Positions 8,401-16,111 of a stretch of DNA of 40,014 nt are shown here, one piece after another. The notes beneath the pieces are model-generated. The model ran no database searches, was not told the DNA's origin, and saw nothing but the letters and a program-made list of their open reading frames with translations. The stretch spans positions 1-40,014 of the forward strand of contig JAFYLU010000081.1 in NCBI GenBank assembly GCA_017550025.1. Reading direction: 5' to 3'. Every line of letters begins with the position of its first letter. The first letter of the stretch is position 1. A program made the position numbers and the translations under genes. This DNA comes from Bacteroidales bacterium. GTDB taxonomy: Bacteria > Bacteroidota > Bacteroidia > Bacteroidales > UBA932.

Positions 8401-10236
8401 ATGAGAAAATTATTTGCAATTGTTTCCCTTGGTCTTCTTGTGGCTGTTTCATGTGCCAAGAACGAAATGGCAGATGCTGATAAGGGCGTCGGAATGCTTT
8501 GCGTGGACATGAACATTGAGCCTCAGACCCGTGCTTACAGTGAGTCGGACCTTTACAATTCGGCTGTAGTCAATATATACAAGGCTGACTTCAGCGGTCT
8601 TGTACGTTCATATTCCTACAATAATATCCCTTCACCTCTTTACCTTGTCGCAGATTCTTACCGTGTAGATGTACTGGCTGGTGAGGCTGTGGCTGCCAAT
8701 CCGGTTGCAGCTTCTTGGGAGAACAAGAGCTATAAGGGTTCAAAGGAATTCACTATCACGGCAGGAACTGTAACAAATGTGGAGGTTGTCGCCAATGTGA
8801 ACAATGCGGTGACAAACATCTCTTTCGATCCGAGCATCGCTGAATACTTCAAGCCGGGATATAAGTTTACCATCGGTCTTGACTCTTCTGCACAACTTGT
8901 GTATGATGCATCAAAATCCGGCGCAGAGGGCTATTTCATCGTTGCCGGCCTCGTGGAGCCTGTGTTTGCCTGGACTTTTGAAGGTACTCTTGCAGATGGT
9001 AATGCCTTTACCAAATCAGGCGTGATCGAAAATGTCCTTCCAGGCAAGCTTTACAAGATGAATCTTAAGTATACAGAGAAGAACGGTACGCTTGATTTCA
9101 CTCTTTCTGTTGATTATTCTACAGTAGACGTGGATGATACCATTATCTTCGAGCCGGTATCTACAGGCCTTGCACCATCTTCTGTATATGAGATATGGGC
9201 CAAGCGTGCCACGCTTCACGCAGATGTTGACGCTACAGAATATGCTAATTCCTCTATCCAGTTCGAATACTCATCAAACGGTACCGAATGGACAACTGTT
9301 GATGGCGTGAATGATTCAGAGGGCACATGGAAGGCTGACATTTCTGGCCTCGTCCCTTCAACCGAGTACAGATACAGACTTCTCATCGACGGCGAGCAGG
9401 CAGGTGACGAGATGACATTCACTACTGAAGCGGCACCGAAGCTTCCGAACGGCAGCTTTGAATATGTCAGCAAGGTAAGTGGCGCCGATTACTATAAGTT
9501 CTATGATCCGTCATGCGGTGTTGCAGAGGGAGAGACAATGTTCTGGGGCTCTGGAAACGGAGAAGGCTCGGAAGGTGTGTCTGGAGCAGCCAGCATGAGT
9601 ATCATAATCACTTCGATTGATAAGTCCGACAAGATTGATGGAAATCAGTCGGTCGTTTGCCAGAACAACTCTATTGTCGGCATGCTTACAGCCGGTAATC
9701 TCTTTACCGGTCAGTTTGCAGGACTTGTAGGTACAAGCGGCGGTAAGGTCAATTTCGGTCGTCCTTGGACAAGCCGTCCTTCAGCCCTTAAGATCTGGTG
9801 CAAGTACAATACAGGAAAGTTCAATGTCCTCAAGAACGAGAATCTCGGAGTTACAAAGGACGATTATGACCGTGCCCAGATCAAGGTGGCTATCGGAACC
9901 TGGAACTATAAGACATACGGCGGTACAAAGGATTCACCTGTACATGTCAATACTACCCAGGAGAAGACCTTTGTTGATTTCTATACCGATGAAAGCACCA
10001 TCGCCAATGGCGACCTGATCATCTATAATGACGGTTATGTAATCAATAAGGGTGAAAAAGTGAACAAGGCTACATCTGAATGGATCGAGTATGTGATTCC
10101 TCTTGATTACCGCCAGTTCACAACTTATCCTACACATATTGTCATTTCATGTGCAACCTCGCAGTTCGGAGACTATTTCACAGGATATGACAAGGCAGTG
10201 CTCCGTATTGACGCCGCTGAACTTATTTACGAGTAA
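8401..10236 (+). CDS. Lipoprotein: DUF4493-type N-terminus, Fn3-like linker, PCMD C-terminus
   Basis: Fourth gene (611 residues). The lipoprotein signal ends VAVSC (C at about 18). Residues about 20-240 are DUF4493-like (TRAYSESDLYNSAVVNIYKA, SYRVDVLAGE, YKGSKEFTITAGTV). Residues about 255-345 look like a fibronectin type III-type sandwich (WKADISGLVPSTEYRYRLL). From about 349 to the end is a module I recognise as the putative carbohydrate metabolism domain PCMD (PF13201): PNGSFE, FWGSGNGEGSEG, AGNLFTGQFAG, FGRPWTSRP, KYNTG, and the end CATSQFGDYFTGYD. This module is nearly duplicated in the gene at 11768. The domain name is historical; its activity is not established. The protein is probably outer-membrane anchored. 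Confidence 0.8.
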   Translation: MRKLFAIVSLGLLVAVSCAKNEMADADKGVGMLCVDMNIEPQTRAYSESDLYNSAVVNIYKADFSGLVRSYSYNNIPSPLYLVADSYRVDVLAGEAVAANPVAASWENKSYKGSKEFTITAGTVTNVEVVANVNNAVTNISFDPSIAEYFKPGYKFTIGLDSSAQLVYDASKSGAEGYFIVAGLVEPVFAWTFEGTLADGNAFTKSGVIENVLPGKLYKMNLKYTEKNGTLDFTLSVDYSTVDVDDTIIFEPVSTGLAPSSVYEIWAKRATLHADVDATEYANSSIQFEYSSNGTEWTTVDGVNDSEGTWKADISGLVPSTEYRYRLLIDGEQAGDEMTFTTEAAPKLPNGSFEYVSKVSGADYYKFYDPSCGVAEGETMFWGSGNGEGSEGVSGAASMSIIITSIDKSDKIDGNQSVVCQNNSIVGMLTAGNLFTGQFAGLVGTSGGKVNFGRPWTSRPSALKIWCKYNTGKFNVLKNENLGVTKDDYDRAQIKVAIGTWNYKTYGGTKDSPVHVNTTQEKTFVDFYTDESTIANGDLIIYNDGYVINKGEKVNKATSEWIEYVIPLDYRQFTTYPTHIVISCATSQFGDYFTGYDKAVLRIDAAELIYE

Positions 10237-10243
10237 TATCTTG

Positions 10244-10981
10244 ATGCGCAGATATATAATCATATTTTCCATGTTGGTCCTCGGTGCCTTGAGCGCCGAG
10301 GCTCAACATTATGACCGTGGGTATAGTTCCGTTTCTTCTTCACCATTTGTCGAGAAAGGCACATGGGTGCTTGGTGGAACGGCGCGTTACTCGCAACATA
10401 TCAATAAAGATTTCAGTCTTGCCGTCATAGACGGAATCAATTCAGAGGGGTTCAATCTCTCCGTCAATCCGAAAATGATATATATGCTCAAGGACAATAT
10501 TGGTGTGGGACTCCGTCTGTCATATGACCGCGGCATGCTTGACCTGACTTCAGCAGACTTGTCTGTTTCGGATATTTCAATGAGTGCGAGAGACTGCTAT
10601 CAGATCAATCATAAGTTCAGTGCTCATGCCGTCTACAGGGCTTATATTCCGTTTGCCGGTTCGAAGCGTATCGCAATGTTCGCTGACCTGATGCTCGGAG
10701 GCTCCTTCAAGCAGGGAAAGGCATTCTATCCGGGTAAGGAGTATATAATCGGTACATACGAAGAAAAATATGCCCTGGAACTGGCAGTGGACCCTGGTAT
10801 CATAGCTTTCCTGACAGACAGGCTGGCTGTGGAACTGAATGTAGGAATCTTCGGCGTGAGCTACGGATGGACTGACCAGGTTCATAATCAGGTCATGAAC
10901 GGTTCGTCAGACTCTACCTCTGCAGGCTTTATGGTTAACCTCCTCTCCCTTGGAGTTGGACTGTCATATTACTTCCTATGA
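10244..10981 (+). CDS. Outer-membrane beta-barrel-like protein, first of a tandem pair
   Basis: Fifth gene (245 residues). The start at 10244 gives a signal peptide ending LSAEAQ; ATG codons further upstream lie in the preceding gene. The mature protein alternates hydrophobic and polar residues with many aromatics and ends in SLGVGLSYYFL with a terminal aromatic/hydrophobic residue, as expected of a small outer-membrane barrel with about eight strands. It lines up with its neighbour at 10978: KGTWVLGGTARYS / KGEWQCGLSVMYA, MLKDNIGVGLRLSYDRGMLD / TFADNHALGVRFQYTNMKGMVD and TSADL / ATADL. It starts 7 bp after the PCMD lipoprotein and shares ATGA with the next gene. The barrel call rests on pattern, not on a named family. 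Confidence 0.7.
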   Translation: MRRYIIIFSMLVLGALSAEAQHYDRGYSSVSSSPFVEKGTWVLGGTARYSQHINKDFSLAVIDGINSEGFNLSVNPKMIYMLKDNIGVGLRLSYDRGMLDLTSADLSVSDISMSARDCYQINHKFSAHAVYRAYIPFAGSKRIAMFADLMLGGSFKQGKAFYPGKEYIIGTYEEKYALELAVDPGIIAFLTDRLAVELNVGIFGVSYGWTDQVHNQVMNGSSDSTSAGFMVNLLSLGVGLSYYFL

Positions 10982-11766
10982 TGAGAACTGTGAAAACATT
11001 AATTGCGGTGCTGGCGTGCATGGCAGTCGCCGCAACTGTTTCTGCCCAGGAGACTGGCGGTAAGGAAACCATCGTGCTCGGCAAGGAGATAATGCGTGGG
11101 GATACGACAGTACAGCGACGCTTCAAGAACCACCTGATTGCACCAAAAGGCGAGTGGCAGTGCGGATTATCTGTCATGTATGCAGACTTCTCAAGCGCAG
11201 ACACTGAATACATGCTCTTGCTTAATGGGGTGACAGCCGGTGCTTCCATGCTTCGTATCGCCCCGGAGGCGGCATATACATTTGCAGACAACCATGCTTT
11301 GGGTGTCAGGTTCCAGTATACCAACATGAAGGGAATGGTGGATGCAGCTACAGCAGACCTTCTCGGCAATTTCGAGATGTCTTTCGAGAATATGAAAGCC
11401 AACACGATGGCGATGAGCGCAAGCGTGTTCGAGAGGACATATATAGGCCTGGACAACCATGGAAGAGTGGGTATAATACTTGATTATATCCTTGGTGTCA
11501 GCAGATCCAAGTCACAGTTTTATACCGGCGACTCATCAGATGACTGTTCTCTGTCGAAGAAGATTCATCTGGGATTCGCTCCGGGTATCGTCTTCTTCCC
11601 GATGAATAACGTGTCCATTCAGGCAAGCATCAGTCTGGCCGAACTCTCTTACAGCAATGTCTCTGCTTATGAAGGAGGCGAGATAGTCGGAACGCGTCAT
11701 GCGTGGAAGGCTCTTGCCAGCCTTAATGTTCTTGGCCTGAATTTCGGACTCACAGTACATTTATAG
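10978..11766 (+). CDS. Outer-membrane beta-barrel-like protein, second of a tandem pair
   Basis: Sixth gene (262 residues). It has a signal peptide MMRTVKTLIAVLACMAVAAT ending VSAQ, then about 30 polar residues, then a beta-rich region with regular amphipathic strands ending LNVLGLNFGLTVHL. It is a diverged paralogue of the 10244 product, as the paired motifs noted there show. Its start codon overlaps the previous stop (ATGA, 10978-10981), so translation is likely coupled and the two may be made in equal amounts. One reading is a two-subunit outer-membrane partner for the lipoproteins, by analogy with other Bacteroidota surface systems where a barrel anchors lipoproteins; that is inference only. 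Confidence 0.7.
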   Translation: MMRTVKTLIAVLACMAVAATVSAQETGGKETIVLGKEIMRGDTTVQRRFKNHLIAPKGEWQCGLSVMYADFSSADTEYMLLLNGVTAGASMLRIAPEAAYTFADNHALGVRFQYTNMKGMVDAATADLLGNFEMSFENMKANTMAMSASVFERTYIGLDNHGRVGIILDYILGVSRSKSQFYTGDSSDDCSLSKKIHLGFAPGIVFFPMNNVSIQASISLAELSYSNVSAYEGGEIVGTRHAWKALASLNVLGLNFGLTVHL

Positions 11767-11767
11767 T

Positions 11768-13429
11768 ATGATGAAGAAATATTTATATATAATCGCAGCC
11801 ATAATAGGGCTGACAGGCTGTATAGACAATGATCTTCCATATCCTGTCGTCGTGCCGCATATTACCTCGCTTGATGCTTCAGGGGCTGAAAGCGTCGAAG
11901 TCGATTACGATGAGCGTACTGTAACAGTCGTTTTCCCAGAGACAACGGATTTGAGGCATGTTATCATCACCTCGGTTGAGATAGACGTGGATACTGCTGT
12001 CCCTTCGATAGATATCATTGGAGAACATGATCTTACCAAGCCGTTGAGATTCACTATCCGCACTTACAATGACTATAATTGGAAAATTGTCGCTGTCAGG
12101 AATGTGGAACGCTATTTTACAGTAGAAGGTCAGATCGGAAGCAGTGTCATTGACCCCGTGAATTGCCGTGCAATCGCCATGGTAGGCAAGCATGCCGATG
12201 TTTCCGATATCAAGGTCACTTCATTGAAGCTCGGTCCTAAAGGGCTCAGTACATATTCGGCAGACTATACGACAATGAGGGATTTCACTCACGGCCAGTC
12301 TGTAGAGGTCTCGGCTTTTGATGTGACGGAAACATGGAACCTTTTTGTTGAGATTACAGATGCTGTAGTCGATATTACCGATGTTAACCCATGGGCTCAC
12401 GAAGCTTATGTCACATCAATCGGTACGGCAGGAAAGGAAAACGGCTTCATGTACAGGGCAAAGGGTGATTCGCAGTGGATTGAAGTGGATGACACTGATG
12501 TCACTACTGACGGAGGTACTTTCATCGCTCATATTTCTGGCCTTGCATCTGAAACTGTATATGAGGTCAAGGCTTTCAGCGGCGCTGACCAGAGTGCAGT
12601 TGTCGAGTTCCTTACTGAAGCGGCTCCAAGCATTCCGAATGGAAGTTTCGAGTATGTCAGCAAGGTAAAGGGAGCGGATTATTATAAGTTCTATGACCCT
12701 TCATGCGGAGTTTCCGAAGGTGAGACCATGTTCTGGGGATCAGGTAACGGTGAGGGCTCTGAAGGTGTAAATGGTTCCGCTAATCTCGGAATTGTCATTA
12801 CATATGTCGATACGAACGAGAAGATTGAAGGAAATCAGTCCGTAAGAGCACAGACAAGTCAGCTTGCGGGCATGCTTGCTGCAGGAAACCTTTTTACAGG
12901 CCAGTTTGCGGGTCTGGTAGGTACAAGTGGAGGAAAGGTGAATTTCGGCCGTCCATGGACTTCAAGACCTGTGGCGCTTAAACTCTACTGCAAGTATTCG
13001 ACTGGTCTGATGGATATCATCAATTCGACTCCTCCGGGTGTCAGCCTCAGCAAATCTGATTACGACCGTGCCCAGATCAAGATAGCTCTCGGTACATGGA
13101 ATTACAAGACCTATGGAGGTACACCAGAAAGTCCTGTCCATATCAATACCACAGATGCTTCTACTTTCGTAGACTTCAGAACTGACGCTTCTACTGTGGC
13201 AGATGGTAACCTCATCATTCATCATGACGGATATTACCTCAATTCAGATGACAAGGTGACTTCAGAAACTGGTGAGTGGAAGGAATATGTCATTCCTCTG
13301 AACTATCATTCGATGACCGACAAGCCTACGCACATCATCATTTCCTGCGCTTCATCACAATATGGTGATTACTTCACAGGATGCAGCACATCGAAATTAT
13401 GGATTGATAAGGTGGAATTGTTGTATTAG
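11768..13429 (+). CDS. Lipoprotein with C-terminal PCMD module
   Basis: Last gene of the operon (553 residues), starting one base after the previous stop. Lipobox LTGC (C at about 18) is followed by acidic IDNDLP, which might favour surface export as described for Bacteroidota lipoproteins. The N-terminal 200 residues differ from the 8401 product and contain two repeated-looking beta units (YPVVVPHITSLDASG..., RYFTVEGQIGSSVIDP...). Next come an Fn3-like stretch (FIAHISGLASETVYEV) and, from about 290, the PCMD module PNGSFEYVSK... to KVELLY. The final 260 residues are very similar to residues 349-611 of the 8401 product, with long identical blocks (AGNLFTGQFAGLVGTSGG). The gene overlaps the opposing exporter gene by 4 bp. 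Activity is unknown. Confidence 0.8.
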   Translation: MMKKYLYIIAAIIGLTGCIDNDLPYPVVVPHITSLDASGAESVEVDYDERTVTVVFPETTDLRHVIITSVEIDVDTAVPSIDIIGEHDLTKPLRFTIRTYNDYNWKIVAVRNVERYFTVEGQIGSSVIDPVNCRAIAMVGKHADVSDIKVTSLKLGPKGLSTYSADYTTMRDFTHGQSVEVSAFDVTETWNLFVEITDAVVDITDVNPWAHEAYVTSIGTAGKENGFMYRAKGDSQWIEVDDTDVTTDGGTFIAHISGLASETVYEVKAFSGADQSAVVEFLTEAAPSIPNGSFEYVSKVKGADYYKFYDPSCGVSEGETMFWGSGNGEGSEGVNGSANLGIVITYVDTNEKIEGNQSVRAQTSQLAGMLAAGNLFTGQFAGLVGTSGGKVNFGRPWTSRPVALKLYCKYSTGLMDIINSTPPGVSLSKSDYDRAQIKIALGTWNYKTYGGTPESPVHINTTDASTFVDFRTDASTVADGNLIIHHDGYYLNSDDKVTSETGEWKEYVIPLNYHSMTDKPTHIIISCASSQYGDYFTGCSTSKLWIDKVELLY

Positions 13430-14616
13430 AACAACATCGCAACAAGTCCGGCAGTCAATGCCACAATGCAGTTTATGAGCTTCGCCCACGCGAAGCTCTT
13501 TCTGTTTTCTGCCAGAAGAGGAATTGAAGCATGGCCGTCCTGGGAAATGCTGCTTGCCAGAAGTACAGGGAAAGGCACGACTCCGGCCGCATAGAGGGTC
13601 ACGAAGATCATGTGAGGACCAGATTCCGGGATTATGCCGATCAGTGTTGCCAGCAATATCATGAGTACTGTATTGCTGCTGATCCATCTGTCAATGTCGA
13701 TATACTGGAGCATTATGCCCAGAACGAGGAGAACACCGAAGGTCCATGCAAAGATTGTCGGCAGATGTCTGCGGACAATATGATTCCAGAGATGTTCTTC
13801 GACAAAATGATCGGAACCAAGAAGGAGAACGAAAAGCACGATGACGCTTAATCCAGCAAAAAGGACATTCATCCACTCCTCGCTGAGCAGGTTGATGTGG
13901 AAGGTCTTCCCTTCATGTCCGTGCTCCTGGCATGAATGACTGTGGTCGCAGCAGCTGTGGTCGTGGTGTTCCGCAACATGTTCCGTATGTGCATTCCCGT
14001 GAGCATGGGACTCGTGGTCATGTCCGAGCTTTCCTGTGGCCAGTGCCGCTATGAAGACAGCCAGTCCGATGAACATCGATATGCGCTTCCATCCGTAATG
14101 TCTGGTCTTTTTTTCTGATTTGTCAGAATGCTCCGCTTCAGCGTGATCTTCATGCACCGCGTATCCGTCCTGGCAGTGCTCGTCGATTCCGCAGTCTTCA
14201 TGCATTTCAAGGCTGCATTTCCTTGTATGAATCCTCTCGTACACCTTGTCAGTTATGATTCCCACGAGGACAGCTATAACAAACAGAATGGCAAAAAGTA
14301 CAAGAGCCTTGTCAGGAATCATGGCAAGCATGACGAATGCCTCGTCTCCGGAAGATGCTATCATCATGGCGACAAGAGCTCCGAAACTGAACATCCTGTG
14401 GGTATATAGAGAGACAGTTGCAAATCCTCCCATGCAGCCCGGAACCGAGCCAAGCAAGGCTCCGATCACGACCTGTCCCGTGCGGGTCTTTCTCAATCCC
14501 TTGAAGAACATTCCCTTTGATTCGATATTGAGGGATTCGATCATCATCATCATGACCACTACAAGTCCGGTGATCAGGATGGAGTTCCGTAGTATGTCTA
14601 TGAGTGTGTGAAGCAT
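13426..14616 (-). CDS. Putative ten-helix heavy-metal exporter / manganese transporter-like protein with His-rich loop
   Basis: An inner-membrane protein (396 residues from 14616) with helical segments in two halves. They flank a cytoplasmic or periplasmic loop, about residues 135-255, that is full of His, Asp, Glu and Cys (HDHSCCDHSHSCQEHGHEG). Both halves carry paired motifs near helix ends: GSVPGCMGGF with SSGDEAF in the first, GIIPESGPH with SISQDGHASIPLL in the second. I recognise this as the putative 10TM heavy-metal exporter family (PF11449), also annotated as a putative manganese transporter. The ion is not determined. The frame could start at 14631 (overlapping the previous gene by 13 bp); 14616 leaves a 2-bp gap and fits the usual N-terminus better. 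The upstream DUF1573 gene is in the same operon. The gene overlaps the opposing lipoprotein gene by 4 bp. Confidence 0.78.
   Translation of the reverse strand: MLHTLIDILRNSILITGLVVVMMMMIESLNIESKGMFFKGLRKTRTGQVVIGALLGSVPGCMGGFATVSLYTHRMFSFGALVAMMIASSGDEAFVMLAMIPDKALVLFAILFVIAVLVGIITDKVYERIHTRKCSLEMHEDCGIDEHCQDGYAVHEDHAEAEHSDKSEKKTRHYGWKRISMFIGLAVFIAALATGKLGHDHESHAHGNAHTEHVAEHHDHSCCDHSHSCQEHGHEGKTFHINLLSEEWMNVLFAGLSVIVLFVLLLGSDHFVEEHLWNHIVRRHLPTIFAWTFGVLLVLGIMLQYIDIDRWISSNTVLMILLATLIGIIPESGPHMIFVTLYAAGVVPFPVLLASSISQDGHASIPLLAENRKSFAWAKLINCIVALTAGLVAMLF
13477..13510 (+). terminator. Terminator of the envelope operon, inside the opposing gene
   Basis: A perfect 9-bp stem (13477-13485 with 13490-13498) with loop CCAC is followed by TTTCTGTTTT on the plus strand. 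It sits about 48 bp past the operon's last stop codon, within the coding sequence of the convergent exporter gene. Confidence 0.6.
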
Positions 14617-14618
14617 GT

Positions 14619-15722
14619 CTATTCGAGCCATCCGGCTATAAAGAGGTTTACGATAGGGCGGAGGGGAGAGTTGGTGGTCAATGTGACTATTGCAAGGGTT
14701 TCTCCCGCAGGCATGTCCTTGGTGTCAAGGTGCACTCTGAAAGTGACCTGTTCTCCGGGAGCAGCATCGGGAATGAAGCTGTGTGAGTAACAGCATGCAT
14801 CAACATCTACCTTATGGACCTTGAATGTTTCCTTGCCCTGGTTCCTGAAAGTGAATTCCGCATGCACGGTCTCTCCTTTCCTTATCTTTCCGAAAGACCA
14901 TGTGCTTGTCTCGAATGCAGGACGAGGCCCCTTGCTCTTCTGATCGTCAGAAATGTTGCTGAAGTTCTCCTTCGTGAATGCCCAGACACCGATCCTGTTC
15001 TTTCCGTTGCTGCCCTGATAGGTCCTGCCGCCTACGACAGGGGTAGCCCAATATGTGTTTTTTCCCCAGATTTCAGGGGCTGCTGTAACCGTGAAAGACA
15101 TTTCTGCAGTGCTTCCGGCAGGTATGGGGTTTGGAGAAACAGATATTTTAAGGTTTTCCGAAACTTCCTTGAAGCTGACTTCTATCGGCTTGTCAGATGT
15201 GTTGGCGACCATCACTGCCTCGCTCTTCTGTCCTCCCTGCTCCAGATTTCCACATTTGTTCAGGTCGTTCTTGAGGGCAAATGGACCGAAACTTACGGGA
15301 TAAAGCTCTGTGAGCGGCTTCTGCTTTTCCATGGAGACGCCTCGCAGCTTGAGCAGTACCGGCTTCTTTATGTCAGAAAGATATACCGTAAGGCTTTTGT
15401 CAAATGGGTATGGTCCCTCGTCGTTGGAGTATGTCACTGCAATCTTTCCGCTGCCTCCCGGTCTGATAGGCTCCCTTGTCCATTCGACGTCAGTACATCC
15501 GCATGTAGTTGTCACATTGTATATCACTGCAGGCTTGCTGCCAGTGTTCTTTAATGTGAAAGTGCAGGAAACAGGGCCAGAACCGAGCATTATGTCACCG
15601 AAGTTATGCACGGTCTTGTCTATTTCCAAGCCCTCCGATATCTTCTCCTGTGCATATGAGGTCATGCATGTTGATAATGCAATGAACATGCATGCAAGTG
15701 TATATTTTAATGTTTTCATCAT
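14619..15722 (-). CDS. DUF1573 domain-containing secreted protein
   Basis: A 367-residue exported protein with an N-terminal signal ending near SYAQ. It has an N-terminal DUF1573 unit (VHNFGDIMLGSGPVSCTFTL, then the CGCT signature) and a second, related unit at the C-terminus (TWSFGKIRKGETVHAEFTF, then DACCYSHSF). Such units are immunoglobulin-like ASH/PapD-type sandwiches whose role in Bacteroidota is not known. The frame is open to 15758, but a TAnnTTTG box at 15745-15752 overlaps that stretch, so the start is at 15722 (or 15719). The exporter gene follows within 2 bp. A CGC and a DACC cysteine pair could bind metal or form disulfides; linking this to the exporter is speculation. Confidence 0.8.
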   Translation of the reverse strand: MMKTLKYTLACMFIALSTCMTSYAQEKISEGLEIDKTVHNFGDIMLGSGPVSCTFTLKNTGSKPAVIYNVTTTCGCTDVEWTREPIRPGGSGKIAVTYSNDEGPYPFDKSLTVYLSDIKKPVLLKLRGVSMEKQKPLTELYPVSFGPFALKNDLNKCGNLEQGGQKSEAVMVANTSDKPIEVSFKEVSENLKISVSPNPIPAGSTAEMSFTVTAAPEIWGKNTYWATPVVGGRTYQGSNGKNRIGVWAFTKENFSNISDDQKSKGPRPAFETSTWSFGKIRKGETVHAEFTFRNQGKETFKVHKVDVDACCYSHSFIPDAAPGEQVTFRVHLDTKDMPAGETLAIVTLTTNSPLRPIVNLFIAGWLE

Positions 15723-15744
15723 TATTTTGCCGTCTATGTCCATA

Positions 15745-15752
15745 CAAAGATA
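15745..15752 (-). promoter_or_regulatory. Promoter -7 box of the DUF1573-exporter operon
   Basis: TATCTTTG on the minus strand fits TAnnTTTG. It predicts a leader of about 17 bases to the start at 15722 and fixes that start against the longer open frame. Confidence 0.6.
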
Positions 15753-15775
15753 GTACAATTCGTCTTAAACGGATG

Positions 15776-15805
15776 TTTGAATATCGAAATTATTGACTAA
15801 ATTTG
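15776..15805 (+). promoter_or_regulatory. Promoter of the small ferredoxin gene
   Basis: TAAATTTG at 15798-15805 fits the -7 consensus; TTTG at 15776-15779 is a -33 candidate 18 bp upstream. The leader would be about 57 bases. It is back to back with the DUF1573 promoter. Confidence 0.65.
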
Positions 15806-15867
15806 CACAGTGAATGTCCTTGCGGCATCCAGATTGAAAACACTAACAATTTTAAAGTATAATTAAG

Positions 15868-16038
15868 ATGGCTTACAGAATTACAGAAGACTGCGCAGCA
15901 TGCGGAACATGTCTGCCAGAGTGCCCGGTTGGCGCTATCTCTGAGGGAGATATCTACAAGATCGATCCAAACGTATGCATCGACTGCGGTACATGCGCTG
16001 ACGCTTGCCCAATGGGTGCAATCGTAGCTGGTGAGTAA
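15868..16038 (+). CDS. Small 2[4Fe-4S] ferredoxin
   Basis: A 56-residue protein starting MAYRITEDCAACGTCLPECP. It has two CxxCxxCxxxC(P) clusters, C9-C12-C15-C19 and C37-C40-C43-C47, related by the internal duplication typical of clostridial-type ferredoxins. It should carry low-potential electrons in the cytoplasm, and the pyruvate:ferredoxin oxidoreductase encoded at 19786-23310 is an obvious partner, though the genes are not in one operon. It is monocistronic: its own promoter lies upstream and a very strong terminator starts 12 bp after the stop. The gene is short enough to be missed by length-filtered annotation. Confidence 0.95.
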   Translation: MAYRITEDCAACGTCLPECPVGAISEGDIYKIDPNVCIDCGTCADACPMGAIVAGE

Positions 16039-16050
16039 TCTCACTGTCAG

Positions 16051-16098
16051 ATGAAAAAGAAAAATCCAGGCCGTAAGACCTGGATTTTTCTTTTTCAT
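16051..16098. terminator. Bidirectional terminator between ferredoxin and M16 peptidase genes
   Basis: A perfect 20-bp inverted repeat (16051-16070 with 16079-16098, loop CCGTAAGA). The outer stem is A-rich on the left and T-rich on the right, so it supplies a U tract for transcripts from either side. It separates the convergent genes ending at 16038 and 16112. Confidence 0.85.
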
Positions 16099-16111
16099 GG
16101 GGAGACCCCAT

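Noticed and set aside
15723-15758. Upstream starts for the DUF1573 gene
   Set aside because: They lie in or before the promoter box at 15745-15752, and the signal peptide begins at 15722.
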